From assembly GCA_016712355.1 (NCBI GenBank), contig JADJRF010000005.1, positions 558,001 through 622,000 of the forward strand: 64,000 bases of DNA, read 5' to 3'. The stretch comes from Vampirovibrionales bacterium. GTDB taxonomy: Bacteria > Cyanobacteriota > Vampirovibrionia > Vampirovibrionales > Vampirovibrionaceae. The number at the start of each line of letters is the position of its first letter. Position 1 is the stretch's first letter. Shown piece by piece: positions 50,961 to 60,180 of the stretch. A program made the position numbers and the translations under genes. The notes beneath the pieces are model-generated. The model searched no databases and had not been told where the DNA came from. It was given only the letters and a program-made list of their open reading frames with translations.

Positions 50961-52785
50961 GAGCGGTCAGCGCCTCCTGAAATTGCGTAAGCGGATGGGG
51001 GGCCCTCCCCGGCAGGGTCTGATGATCTCGCGCGCCCGCGCGCGGAATCGCCTGTTCGAGGAATTCGGCGAACTCATCGACGGCGCCCTCGTCTTCGTAG
51101 AGCGCATGATGACGCGCGAGGGTTTTCTCGCGCAAAGCGGCGCGCAAGTCGGGGTTACTTGCAATAGCGACCGCCAGAGGCGCGTATTCGTCCAGCGTAT
51201 AGGCGATAGTCTCGGTCATCCCGATTTTCTGGTAGCAGCCATACGTCACGCGGCCCCGCATATACTCTCCCGGCCAGGTGACGATGGGAATGCCCATCGC
51301 AATGGCTTCATACGTCGTATTACCGCCGCCAAAATGCAGCGGATCCAGCATCACGTCGCTGACGCGCATCAGACTCAGGAAATTCTGAAGCGTTTGACGA
51401 CCGACCCAGACGACGCGATCGTGATGTTCGGGCATACTGCGGCGCAAGCGCGCCATGAGCTTGTCATTGTTATATTGCGACGCGTCTTTCAGCAAGAGAA
51501 TGCGCCCTTGCGGGTCGCGCGCCAGAATCTCTTCGAGAACGGCGTCAAAATCCGGGTGAATCTTGAAAATCGACTGCGGACATAAATACAAATGCTGATC
51601 GTCTGAAAAACCAAAGTCCGCGCGCGTTTTAGAAGCATCCGTCTCCAGATTCGGGCGATGGTAATAACACGGCAGCGTGTCCATTAACACCAGATTTTCG
51701 CTGTAATGCGCCGCACAATCGTCCGGCTCAATCAGGCGGCTGCTGACGTAATAGTCCATTGTGTCGATGCCGGTCGTCACCGGATGGCCCCAAAACGCGC
51801 ACTGGATACGCGCAAGGCGAAATTGCGCCAGCAGGTAGCTGCACGGATCCATGCCAATGTCGGTATAAATCAGCGCATCGAGCTGCTTTTCAGAGATAAG
51901 GCGCGCCGAATTATAGAGTTCGCGATACGGCAGGCGCACGTGACGCGCATCCTCGGCAATCACCTCATGGGCCAGCGGGTTATTGTCATAGTTGTCATCC
52001 AGATAAAACAGCGTGACGTCGAATCGATCGCGTGGCAGGCGTTCAATCAGGCCGCGCGTCAGTTTGCCGATGGTGTGCTGTTCGCAAAAATGGCGCGACA
52101 AAAAACCAATGCGCAGTTTGTCGTGATCCGGATGATCGACAAACGGTTCGTGGATCAGGGCCTGACGGAAAAAAGCGTCAATCGATTTTTGAATCTCGCG
52201 ATCGTTGCGCCCCTGATATGCCAGAAAAAAGCCCGGCCAGCTCGTGAGGCGTTCCATCGGACGACTCAGACGAATGTCTTCGCGCGACAAGGCGCCGATA
52301 TTCTGAATAAATTGCTGGCGGACCGTTTCAATCTCTTGATAGCTGTCATACACCATCGGCAAACCGAAGGCCATTTCGATCAGCACTTCATAGTGCGGGT
52401 TCAGCGCAAAGGCCCGGTTATTCAGCTCAGCGCTCAAATCGCGCTTACCCAGCGCATGACTGACGCCGGCGTAATTGCGCAACGCGCCAAAATGCCGAGG
52501 CTGTAACGCAACCGCTTCCTGGTAATAACGCTCGGCCAGAACATTATTGTGAGCGCCCATATAGTAATTGCCCAGCCAGAAAGCCCTTTCAAACGAGCGA
52601 ACCCCTTTCAACCCGTCTTTGGCTTGCGACGCAGCGTCTTCGACCATCTGTCGAAACAGATCGAGCGCCCCTTTATGATAAGGATTTTTCTCCAGAAGAC
52701 GGCGACAAATATCCGTCGCGCGGCGGCTTTTGCCGTTGCGCCAAAAATCGTAGCCTTGCTGAAGCAATTGCAAATCGTCCGCCAT
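50953..52785 (-). CDS. TPR-containing GT41 (SPINDLY/OGT-like) glycosyltransferase
   Basis: 610 residues. The N-terminal ~170 residues are TPR-like helices (GNYYMGAHNNVLAERYYQEA; LQPRHFGALRNYAGVSHALG). The rest is a Glyco_transf_41 GT-B domain: RIGFLSRHFCEQHTIGKLTR, CAFWGHPVTTGIDTMDYYVS, and the donor site VMLDPLHFGGGNTTYEAIAM followed by IPIVTWPGEYMRGRVTYG. Such enzymes O-glycosylate proteins or, in bacteria, sometimes flagellins or adhesins. Pilin-like genes lie on both sides (46445 and 52928), so pilin modification is a testable idea. Confidence 0.87.
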   Translation of the reverse strand: MADDLQLLQQGYDFWRNGKSRRATDICRRLLEKNPYHKGALDLFRQMVEDAASQAKDGLKGVRSFERAFWLGNYYMGAHNNVLAERYYQEAVALQPRHFGALRNYAGVSHALGKRDLSAELNNRAFALNPHYEVLIEMAFGLPMVYDSYQEIETVRQQFIQNIGALSREDIRLSRPMERLTSWPGFFLAYQGRNDREIQKSIDAFFRQALIHEPFVDHPDHDKLRIGFLSRHFCEQHTIGKLTRGLIERLPRDRFDVTLFYLDDNYDNNPLAHEVIAEDARHVRLPYRELYNSARLISEKQLDALIYTDIGMDPCSYLLAQFRLARIQCAFWGHPVTTGIDTMDYYVSSRLIEPDDCAAHYSENLVLMDTLPCYYHRPNLETDASKTRADFGFSDDQHLYLCPQSIFKIHPDFDAVLEEILARDPQGRILLLKDASQYNNDKLMARLRRSMPEHHDRVVWVGRQTLQNFLSLMRVSDVMLDPLHFGGGNTTYEAIAMGIPIVTWPGEYMRGRVTYGCYQKIGMTETIAYTLDEYAPLAVAIASNPDLRAALREKTLARHHALYEDEGAVDEFAEFLEQAIPRAGARDHQTLPGRAPHPLTQFQEALTAHG

Positions 52786-52927
52786 GGGTCCCTCCGCCGA
52801 CGGGTAATGATTGGAGGTCTCCTCCCGCCAACCGCGCCGGGAGCAAGACGTCTTACCGAGTCATCGGCGCAGGGGAGAAAATCCTGAGTCTTTTCCCATC
52901 AAAATCCACCACGCGAAGGAGCGCCGC

Positions 52928-53902
52928 TTAATTGGGCAGCGCCCCGCCCGCATAGCCTGCCACAACGTTCTGAGCGCCCGAAGCCTCCTGCCCGGCGCGC
53001 GCAATACGATTGGCGGTCGCCTCCGTGAACGTCGGCGCAATATCGAGGGTAATCCCGGAGACGTTCACCTGATTCTGAAATCTCGTGTCGGCGTTTGCGA
53101 CGGTTTTACCGAGGAGTTGGGTTAACGGCGGCGTTTTTCCGTCCGCAGCGAAGAAAAGACCCGGCGCACTGATAAAATTGACGTTGCCAACAGTATCGAT
53201 CCCTTCGGCGTATACATTCAGGCGATCAAACGTCTGTTGAATTCTGGCATCCGCAAACTGGCTGGTATCGCCCTGTTGGGTCGGGTAGGCGGCTTTCATC
53301 CACTGAATGGCCTCATTGGCCGCATCTGTCCAGCGCCAATGCGCCGCATAGGTTTTACTCGCCAGAGAGTCGGGATCGGTGACGTCGGTGACGATCATGG
53401 CCGCCGTATCACCACTCACCCGGGCCTGATGAACCGCGTCTTCCACCTGAGCCAGATCGCGTCCTGTGATGGCCAAGGCGCGTAATCGAGCCGCCAGGGC
53501 CGAATCGCCGCCATCGGTTTCGATTTGGCTGGCCAGAGCCAGCAACTGATCCGCCATGACGCTTGTCACCAGAGCGCCCTGAGCCCCGGTGGTATCCGAG
53601 GCCTCGCCCAGCGGCACGCCATTGAGGCGGAATTCCAGCGCGCCATTGCGCATAGACATCTGCAGATCGCCGCCGTTGAGACGCAATTGCTCGAAGACAG
53701 CCGCTTTTTCATCGACGCGAGGCGGATCAGAGGCGATCAAGTCAAAAAGCCCTTCTGCCTGCGCCGCGGCTTCACGGCGAAACAGTGCGCCCACCGAGCC
53801 CCCTATCAATTGCAGCGACGGAATCGCCGCCAGCGCGAGCAACGCGATGATCAACGCGTATTCAGAATATGAGCGGCCTAAGGCCCCACGTTGTCCCATC
53901 AT
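52928..53902 (-). CDS. Second large Flp-type pilin-like protein
   Basis: 324 residues. Near the N-terminus GRSYSEYALIIALLALAAIP matches the Flp prepilin signal (Gly, Glu at +5, Tyr at +6, then a hydrophobic helix). About 275 residues follow, mostly helical and polar, with no recognised domain (AALARRLRALAITGRDLAQ-like helices and a C-terminal ATFTEATANRIARAGQ-like region). Like the protein at 46445 it greatly exceeds normal Flp length. It probably uses the Tad machinery, whose ATPase gene is split in this genome. Confidence 0.65.
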   Translation of the reverse strand: MMGQRGALGRSYSEYALIIALLALAAIPSLQLIGGSVGALFRREAAAQAEGLFDLIASDPPRVDEKAAVFEQLRLNGGDLQMSMRNGALEFRLNGVPLGEASDTTGAQGALVTSVMADQLLALASQIETDGGDSALAARLRALAITGRDLAQVEDAVHQARVSGDTAAMIVTDVTDPDSLASKTYAAHWRWTDAANEAIQWMKAAYPTQQGDTSQFADARIQQTFDRLNVYAEGIDTVGNVNFISAPGLFFAADGKTPPLTQLLGKTVANADTRFQNQVNVSGITLDIAPTFTEATANRIARAGQEASGAQNVVAGYAGGALPN

Positions 53903-54121
53903 CGGTCGTTCTCAGCATTGGGAATATGTCCGGGGGCGTCGGTCCGGGCATCCACGCAATCCAGACACGCCCTCGCGCGCGTTTTACCATCGACCATTCT
54001 TGGAAAGAATTGAATAAGGCCGCGATACCCGCAATCTTCCTTAACAGAACCGTCGCCGCAGAGGCGTTCGCGGTATAAGAATGAACGCTTGTTGGCCCCA
54101 ATCTTGTAAAGGACGCCGCTG

Positions 54122-55387
54122 ATGAAAACCTTATCCGGCCCGGATATCAAAAGCCTGTATTCGGATTCGTGCGCGAAGATGGAAACCTACATCATGTTTC
54201 GCATCGCCCAGCGCGTTCTGGACTTAACGGAATCGCTCAAGGCCAAGGGCCGCCCGCCCATTCGCATGAGCATCGGCGCCCCCACCGCCGCGCCGCCCGC
54301 CATTCTGATGGAGAAATTTCGCGAGGCGCTTCAAGAGCCCGGCATCCACACCTACTCGACGCCCAAGGGCGAGCCGTTCTTTCGCGAAGCCGTCGCCCAA
54401 CGGATGAAGACCCGTTTCGGCGTCGACCTCAACCCCAAAACCGAAGTCTGCTCGCTGCTCGGCTCCAAAGAAGGGCTCGCGGCCATGTTTCGCGCCATTA
54501 TCACGCCGCGACCCAAACGCGCGGATCAAGACATTATTCTGACGCCTGATCCGGGTTACGCCTCATATGGAGACGCCATTCGCATTGCAGGCGGCTATAG
54601 CCAGCCGGTGGCGCTGACGCCTCAGAATCGCTATCTTCCCGATTTTCAGCAGGAGCTGGATGCGCTCAAGGCCGAAGGCTTGAATCCGGCGAACGTCAAG
54701 GCGCTCATTCTCAATTACCCGAGCAATCCCATTGGCGCGCTGGCGCCCTATTCCTATTACGAAGACACGATTCGCTTTGCCCGCGAGCGCAATATTCTGG
54801 TCATTGGCGATAACGCCTACGCCGATATGGCCTTTGCAGGCGAAGACAAGCCTCACAGCATTCTGGAAGTTCCCGGCTCGCGGGATATCGCCATTGAATT
54901 CCACAGCCTCAGCAAGCCATACGCGGCCACCGGCTGGCGTATTGGGTTTGCGGTCGGGAATCAGGACGCCGTCAGCATTCTGGAAACCGTCAAAGGCACC
55001 ATGGACAGCGGCGTGTGGAAAGTCATCCAGAAAGTCGGCGCCTTCGCCCTTACCAGCCCGGATTGTGACGCCTATATTGAAAAAATGAATGCCGAATACG
55101 AAGACAGCCAGCGCTTTATGGTCGAAGGCTTCAAAAAACTGGGCTGGCCGATGGACGAACTTGCGGTCCCGCGCGCCACTTTCTACTTATGGCTGCCGAT
55201 TCCGCCGCGATACACGTCATGTGAGCGCTTTGCCGCCGACATGATGGAAACCGCCGGCGTCGTCGTCGTCCCCGGAACGGCGTTCGGACAATATGGCGAA
55301 GGCTATTTCCGCCTCTCACTGGTCAATCCGCGTCAGGAGCTGGAGGAAGTGCTGAGCCGTATGGAAACTGACGGTTTTACCTATTAG
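54122..55387 (+). CDS. dapL: Class I/II aminotransferase, LL-diaminopimelate aminotransferase-like
   Basis: 421 residues; AAGGA precedes ATG 54122 (ATGs at 54179 and 54194 are shorter options). Fold-type I PLP enzyme: RMSIGAPTAAPP, YSTPKGEPFFREAVAQRM, ILNYPSNPIGA, IGDNAYADMAF and the PLP-lysine motif HSLSKPYAATGWRIGF. The pattern fits the DapL group, which makes LL-diaminopimelate directly from tetrahydrodipicolinate, the product of DapB. Other aspartate-type aminotransferases are close relatives, so substrate is not certain. Confidence 0.8.
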   Translation: MKTLSGPDIKSLYSDSCAKMETYIMFRIAQRVLDLTESLKAKGRPPIRMSIGAPTAAPPAILMEKFREALQEPGIHTYSTPKGEPFFREAVAQRMKTRFGVDLNPKTEVCSLLGSKEGLAAMFRAIITPRPKRADQDIILTPDPGYASYGDAIRIAGGYSQPVALTPQNRYLPDFQQELDALKAEGLNPANVKALILNYPSNPIGALAPYSYYEDTIRFARERNILVIGDNAYADMAFAGEDKPHSILEVPGSRDIAIEFHSLSKPYAATGWRIGFAVGNQDAVSILETVKGTMDSGVWKVIQKVGAFALTSPDCDAYIEKMNAEYEDSQRFMVEGFKKLGWPMDELAVPRATFYLWLPIPPRYTSCERFAADMMETAGVVVVPGTAFGQYGEGYFRLSLVNPRQELEEVLSRMETDGFTY

Positions 55388-55559
55388 ATCCGTTCGCCTG
55401 GATCCGTCCGCCAGACTCTCGCCGCCCAAAACAGCGCACAGGCGGATATTTTTCATCGAGCACGCAGTCGCGCCCGTCGATATCCTGCTTTAGACCCTTT
55501 TATACGCCTGTAAAACCGCAAGCGCGTAAAACGCGGCGCGCGCAAAAATTGCCTCATTT

Positions 55560-55577
55560 TTTATTTATATAAATAAA
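55560..55577. repeat. 18-bp AT-only palindrome
   Basis: TTTATTTATATAAATAAA is a perfect palindrome in an AT-rich island just upstream of a strong promoter (55602-55630). It could be a regulator-binding site or an easily melted element. Confidence 0.5.
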
Positions 55578-55601
55578 TGTAAAAACAATGGCCTCATGTG
55601 A

Positions 55602-55630
55602 TTGAAAATTGTTTTAATTGTCTATATAGT
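55602..55630 (+). promoter_or_regulatory. Sigma-70-type promoter
   Basis: TTGAAA (55602-55607), 17-bp spacer, TATAGT (55625-55630). The box matches and spacing are good. Transcription would begin near 55637, far from any start codon. Confidence 0.65.
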
Positions 55631-55636
55631 GAAAAT

Positions 55637-55923
55637 GTAAGGCCTTCAATCAAAGCGCCTTCACCAGACAGGAAGGGTGGAAATACAGTCAGGGCGGACT
55701 CAATCCGCGCCTATCGCATTTATTCCGTTTTCGACGATGTACCAATCCTGTCCCAGAGCCAGCGCCTCACCGCGCGAGCCTTGGGATAGCCGCACGCATA
55801 ACGGGCAGGGATGCGATTACGTCCCTGACGCGCCGCGTTCAGCAGACAGCAAACCGCGCCTTCATCAGGTTGAGGGGCCTGATAGGCAACGCCGTCGCCG
55901 ACCTCTGCCCGATTTTTGTTTTT
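55637..55923 (+). ncRNA. Candidate structured RNA (or long 5' leader)
   Basis: This ~290-nt stretch has no convincing reading frame but several inverted repeats: TCCCA/TGGGA (55751-55786), CAGGGA/TCCCTG (55806-55827), ATCAGG/CCTGAT (55864-55883) and a long-range CGGGCAG/CTGCCCG (55802-55808 with 55905-55911). A T-rich run follows (55913-55923). A good promoter starts it. The 7-bp stem and the CAGGGA hairpin share bases and exclude one another. It could be a 6S-like RNA, another housekeeping RNA or a regulated leader of the sigma factor gene. Motifs of RNase P RNA, tmRNA and SRP RNA were not found. Confidence 0.4.
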
Positions 55924-55995
55924 GAGTCACATCCGCAGTTGACGGCACATCAGCGCCGATCCGCCGCCGCACTGGGAGGTTTTTTTACGCCTTAA

Positions 55996-56025
55996 TTTAC
56001 TGTTTATAGAATTTATAAAGATAAT
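55996..56025 (+). promoter_or_regulatory. Promoter candidate for the sigma factor gene
   Basis: TTTACT (55996-56001), 18-bp spacer, GATAAT (56020-56025) in an AT-rich stretch, about 70 bp before the start codon. Confidence 0.45.
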
Positions 56026-56092
56026 CTTATTTTTTTCAATTTTGACTGAGTTCCGAGGAGAAGACGTTGGTAAGCAGGAGGGAAAGACACCC

Positions 56093-57004
56093 ATGACCAT
56101 GGCGACCCTGGAAATTTTTGAAGAAGACGCCTTGCGCGACGCCGCCCCCGCGATTGCCGAAGAGCCCCAAGGCGTTCAGGACGCGGCGGTTCAGTACCTC
56201 AAAACCATTGGCCGCAAAGCAGATTTGATTAGCGGCAGCGAAGAAATCCAACTGGCCAAACGCATTGAGCAGGGCGACCCGATCGCCAAGCGCAAAATGG
56301 CGCAAGCCAACCTGCGCCTGGTGGTCAGCATCGCCAAACGCTACGCCGGCCGCAACGTGGATTTTCTGGATCTGGTACAGGAAGGCAATGTCGGGCTGCT
56401 GAAGGCCATCGAAAAATTCGACTATCGTCGCGGTTATAAATTTTCCACCTATGCGACCTGGTGGATTAAACAGTCCGTGCTGCAAGCCTTCGCCGAACAT
56501 GATCGCCCCATCCGCCTGCCGGGGCACGTCATCGACAGCCTCAGCAAACTGCGCCGCCTGCAAGACGACATGCAACGGACGCTCGATCGCCAGCCCACCA
56601 CCGAAGAACTGGCGCAAAAACTGAGCCTGTCGGTTAAAAAAGTCCAGCAACTGATGCGCGTCGGCCAGAAAACCATGAGCCTGGAAGCCGAAACCATTCT
56701 GAAAGACGGCAACACCCAGACTCTTGGCGAAACCATCGAAGACGAACACTACGACCCTGAAACGCGCCTTCATCATACTAAATCGCTGGAATGCCTGCTG
56801 CTGGCGCTTCGTAACGCGCTGAAACCTCGCGAACGCGAAATTCTGGCGCTTCGCTTTGGCCTGGGCCAAGCCCAAGCCAAGAAATTAACGCTGGAAGAAA
56901 TCGGCAAGCGCTTCGGCGTCACCCGCGAATGCGTGCGGCAAACCGAGATCCGCGCGCTGGCCAAACTCCGCAGCTCCCAATACCTAAAACATCTGGGGGA
57001 TTAG
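56093..57004 (+). CDS. Group-2-type RNA polymerase sigma-70 factor
   Basis: 303 residues from ATG 56093 (AGGAGG about 11 nt upstream); a TTG at 56042 is also in frame. Region 1.2 (AVQYLKTIGRKADLI), region 2 (NLRLVVSIAKRYAGRNVDFL and FSTYATWWIKQSVLQAFAEH), region 3 and region 4 (KLTLEEIGKRFGVTRECVRQ) are complete; region 1.1 is missing. This is the build of RpoD-like group 2 factors such as the cyanobacterial SigB-E family. It probably directs stress or stationary-phase transcription. The 700-bp AT-rich region upstream suggests complex control. Confidence 0.92.
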   Translation: MTMATLEIFEEDALRDAAPAIAEEPQGVQDAAVQYLKTIGRKADLISGSEEIQLAKRIEQGDPIAKRKMAQANLRLVVSIAKRYAGRNVDFLDLVQEGNVGLLKAIEKFDYRRGYKFSTYATWWIKQSVLQAFAEHDRPIRLPGHVIDSLSKLRRLQDDMQRTLDRQPTTEELAQKLSLSVKKVQQLMRVGQKTMSLEAETILKDGNTQTLGETIEDEHYDPETRLHHTKSLECLLLALRNALKPREREILALRFGLGQAQAKKLTLEEIGKRFGVTRECVRQTEIRALAKLRSSQYLKHLGD

Positions 57005-57034
57005 CGCGCGACCCCTATTGATATCTTGCCACCT

Positions 57035-57067
57035 GTGGACTAAGCTGTCATTTATGGCTTAGTCCAC
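57035..57067 (+). terminator. 11-bp perfect inverted repeat between sigma gene and rpsA
   Basis: GTGGACTAAGC (57035-57045) pairs with GCTTAGTCCAC (57057-57067) around an 11-nt loop, followed by TTTGT. It may end the sigma transcript; the weak U-run also allows a regulatory role for rpsA, which starts 60 bp on. Confidence 0.5.
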
Positions 57068-57127
57068 TTTGTATGTCCAGGCCATTTCAAATCCATTGAG
57101 TTGTTGAACCGGAGGTTGTCCCGACCA

Positions 57128-58408
57128 ATGCCCCATGCTCGCCACGCGCGACAGCAAGCCCATCAGGAGGACTCTACTGACCGCACCGCCGAAAAGTTGA
57201 AGTTTGAAGCGCTCCTGTCGCAGTACGATTATGCCTTTAAACGCGGTGAAATTACCACAGGGTCAGTAGTCCGTCATGAATCGGGCGGCATTTTGGTCGA
57301 TATCGGGGCCAAGTCGTTGGCCATGCTGCCGGTCAAGGAAGTGTCGTTCACCCCGGGCCAGACGCTGGAAGAAACCCTGCCGCCCGGCTCGATCCACGAG
57401 TTCTTCATCTTGCGTGAAGACCCGCAGGACGAAAAATTTGTGCTGTCGCGTCGGCGCGTATTCCAGGCCCAAACGTGGAAGCGCCTGCAGGACATGATGG
57501 ACGCCGACGAGGTCATTACCTGCGCCATCAGCAGCGTGGTCAAAGGCGGTCTGCTGGTAGACGTACAGGGCTTGCGCGGTTTTGTGCCTTCTAGCCACTT
57601 GCGCGTGCGCGATTCGTACGAAAGTCTGGTGGGCAAAAGCCTGCCCTTTAAAATTCTGAGTCTCGACCAGCAAAATAACAATATCATCCTGTCGCACCGC
57701 AAGGTCGTCTCTGAGCAACTGGCGGAACAGCGCCGCGATATCTTCGCCAATCTGGTTCCCGGCTCGCTGGTGGAAGGCGAGGTCGTTCGCCTGACGGACT
57801 TCGGCGCCTTTATCGACCTCGGCGGGGTGGATGGCTTGCTGCCGCTGTCGCAAATGTCCTGGCGCTGGGTGGAACATCCGTCGGATGTTCTGAAGGTCGG
57901 CGACAAGGTGAAAGTCGAAGTCATCGGCGTGGATCCTGAAAAACAGCGCGTCAGCCTCTCGATTAAGAGTCAGTTTGAAGACCCTTGGACACAGGTCTCT
58001 CAGGAACTGGGTCTGGGCGATCAAGTGGAAGGCGCTATCACGCGGATCAAGCATTTTGGCGCGTTTGTGGAAGTCTTCCCCGGCGTCGAAGCCTTGCTTC
58101 CTAACAAAGACATGAGCGATCAAGAACAGCAGCTCGACAAGAAATTCGCCCCCGGTGATGTCATCGCTGTTTATATCGTGAAATTCCAACCCGAAGAGCG
58201 GCGTATTTCTCTCAGTTTCCGCGCCCATGGCGCCCATCCGGGCGCAGAGCGTCGCGACGCGCCGCCCGCTCGCGCCACGCGTCCTGCCAAGGAAGAAGCG
58301 GTCGAGTCGCTCAACGAGGATCTCGATGACGATTCTGAACCGTCGGCCTTGTTTACCGACCGTCCGGCTGCCAAACAGACTGAACAGCTGGGCGTCTGGG
58401 TCGACTAA
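57128..58408 (+). CDS. rpsA: Ribosomal protein S1 (four S1 domains)
   Basis: 426 residues from ATG 57128, with GGAGG 13 nt upstream; a TTG at 57101 is a less likely start. Four S1 motifs are visible: ITTGSVVRHESGGILVDIG, DEVITCAISSVVKGGLLVDV, VEGEVVRLTDFGAFIDLGGV and VEGAITRIKHFGAFVEVFPG. E. coli S1 has six; shorter forms with three or four are usual in cyanobacteria and Gram-positives. The acidic C-terminus (ESLNEDLDDDSEPSALFTD) is low-complexity. The protein helps mRNA bind the 30S subunit. Confidence 0.92.
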   Translation: MPHARHARQQAHQEDSTDRTAEKLKFEALLSQYDYAFKRGEITTGSVVRHESGGILVDIGAKSLAMLPVKEVSFTPGQTLEETLPPGSIHEFFILREDPQDEKFVLSRRRVFQAQTWKRLQDMMDADEVITCAISSVVKGGLLVDVQGLRGFVPSSHLRVRDSYESLVGKSLPFKILSLDQQNNNIILSHRKVVSEQLAEQRRDIFANLVPGSLVEGEVVRLTDFGAFIDLGGVDGLLPLSQMSWRWVEHPSDVLKVGDKVKVEVIGVDPEKQRVSLSIKSQFEDPWTQVSQELGLGDQVEGAITRIKHFGAFVEVFPGVEALLPNKDMSDQEQQLDKKFAPGDVIAVYIVKFQPEERRISLSFRAHGAHPGAERRDAPPARATRPAKEEAVESLNEDLDDDSEPSALFTDRPAAKQTEQLGVWVD

Positions 58409-58465
58409 TCGCGCAAGCCGCCTTCTTCATTGATGCCGTGATCCCCGCGTCAACGGGGTCAAGAA

Positions 58466-58774
58466 TCAGCTCGAGGCGAGTTTTCGCTCGACGCTGGCGA
58501 CTTTATCAGCCATCGATTGCGCGCGATCCACGCGAGAACCCAGCTTGATCGTGGTCGTGATGCGAGGCGCGCCCATCTCATGCACGCGCTCGTGACAGCG
58601 TTTAATGGCCGCCATCACCACGTCCCATTCACCTTCAATGTTAGTGCCGTACGCGTGAAGAGCCGTCTTCAGTCCGGCAGCCGATAAGATACGCTCGCAT
58701 TCAGCAATATAGTTGGAAACCGAGACGCCGACGCCTAAGGGCACGACGCATAAATCGACGATAATCTGCATCAC
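58466..58774 (-). CDS. MTH1187/UPF0045 family thiamine-binding-type protein
   Basis: 102 residues. The family pattern is clear: IIVDLCVVPLGVGVSVSNYI, LHAYGTNIEGEWDVVMAAIK and the C-terminal RITTTIKLGSRVDR. These are ferredoxin-like fold proteins that form tetramers; some relatives bind thiamine (YkoF-like). It converges with rpsA and sits 51 bp from the aldo/keto reductase gene on the same strand, so the two may be co-transcribed. The physiological role is unknown. Confidence 0.88.
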   Translation of the reverse strand: MMQIIVDLCVVPLGVGVSVSNYIAECERILSAAGLKTALHAYGTNIEGEWDVVMAAIKRCHERVHEMGAPRITTTIKLGSRVDRAQSMADKVASVERKLASS

Positions 58775-58825
58775 GCAACAAGCCTTTTGTTAGGGACACA
58801 AGCAGCGGCGACACGCCGTTCAACG

Positions 58826-59866
58826 TTAGGGCGCCGGGTTGGGCCAGCGGCGATGAATCGACTCAATCTCGTCAAGCGCCTCCTCATCGAGCGTCACGTC
58901 CAGACTGGCGATATTCTCTTCAAGTTGCGCCAGTGACGTTGCGCCGATAATCGAGCTGGTGACAAACGGGCGGCTATTGACAAAGGCCAGCGACATCTGG
59001 GCAGGCGACAGATTTTGCTTGCGCGCCAGCGTGACGTAGGCGTCAACAGCCAGGGCGCTTTGCGCAGAGGCGTAGCGATCGAAATACGGGCCAAAAATCG
59101 TCATTCTGGCTCCCGGCGGACGCGCGCCGTCTTGATATTTACCGCTCAACAAGCCAAAAGCCAATGGCGAATAAGCCAACAGCCCGCAGGATTCACGGCA
59201 CGACACTTCCGCCATGCCGATCTCATAAGACCGGTTCAGCAGGTTGTAAGGATTTTGCACGCTCACCACGCGCGGCCCGACGCCTTGCCCGGCGAGTTGC
59301 AGACAGCGCATGGTTCCCCATGGCGTTTCGTTGGAAAGACCGATATGACGAATCTTGCCTTCCTGCGCCAGCTCGTTCAGCGCGGCGAGCGATTCCTCCA
59401 AAGGCGTTGCTGCCTCTTCCAGCTGATGCTCGTAGCCCAGACGCCCAAAGTAGTTGGTACGTCGATCCGGCCAGTGGAGCTGATACAGATCAATGTAATC
59501 GGTTTGCAGTCGGCGCAGACTACCTTCCAGCGCCTGGCGGATATGGGCGCGATTCAATCGGGCCTGCCCCGCGCGAATCCAGCTCATGGCAGAGGGGCCC
59601 GCCACTTTGGTCGCCAGAATCACCTGATCGCGATTGCCGCGCGCAGCCAGCCAGTCGCCAATAATACTTTCGGTGCTGCCGGAGGTTTCCGCACGCGCGG
59701 GGACGGGGTAGAGTTCCGCCGCGTCGATAAAGTTAACGCCCAGCGCCAGCGCGCGATCCAGTTGGGCATGCGCGTCTTGGGGGCTGTTCTGCTCGCCCCA
59801 GGTCATGGTCCCCAGACAGATGACGCTCACCCGCAGATCGGTGAGTCCTAGCGCACGGTATTCCAT
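58826..59866 (-). CDS. Aldo/keto reductase, Tas-like
   Basis: 346 residues. An NADP-dependent TIM barrel with YRALGLTDLRVSVICLGTM, the catalytic-region FIDAAELYPVPAR (Asp and Tyr), VILATKVAGPS (Lys), YIDLYQLHWPDRRTNYFG (His) and the cofactor-binding SIIGATSLAQLEENI. The Tas subgroup of E. coli has the same HWPDR(x)TNYFG block. Substrate unknown. No regulator is nearby. Confidence 0.92.
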   Translation of the reverse strand: MEYRALGLTDLRVSVICLGTMTWGEQNSPQDAHAQLDRALALGVNFIDAAELYPVPARAETSGSTESIIGDWLAARGNRDQVILATKVAGPSAMSWIRAGQARLNRAHIRQALEGSLRRLQTDYIDLYQLHWPDRRTNYFGRLGYEHQLEEAATPLEESLAALNELAQEGKIRHIGLSNETPWGTMRCLQLAGQGVGPRVVSVQNPYNLLNRSYEIGMAEVSCRESCGLLAYSPLAFGLLSGKYQDGARPPGARMTIFGPYFDRYASAQSALAVDAYVTLARKQNLSPAQMSLAFVNSRPFVTSSIIGATSLAQLEENIASLDVTLDEEALDEIESIHRRWPNPAP

Positions 59867-60180
59867 CGTTTATTTTCCGCCTTTGGAGGATGCTCGGAGT
59901 TGATGACGATTTCGCAGCTTTGCGCGTGATGCTTGCCTTCGCGCTGCGCCCAGTCGCCCTGGCGCCTTCCTATCTTACACCCAATCCCTTTTCAGCAGGG
60001 CCTTATGTGATTAAGCCTTAAGGCGCTTGCGTTCCCCGTCAGGCGCAAACGCTGATCATTATTTCATCCCCGTTTATTATCCCGGGTCTACATACGTTGG
60101 ACGAGCAAAACCTATATCGCGTATGGGATGATTTTGACAGAATTGAGAATTCCCAAGGATAGTCGATTAGAGGATTTGCC
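59867..60180. other. Divergent intergenic region
   Basis: No gene is seen. TTGACA near 60133 could be a -35 box for the secreted-protein gene, with only a poor -10 after it. AGAGGA 6 nt before ATG 60181 is its ribosome-binding site. Confidence 0.4.

Noticed and set aside
57263..58237. 324-codon minus-strand frame opposite rpsA
   Set aside because: Antisense of four clear S1 domains; no independent support.
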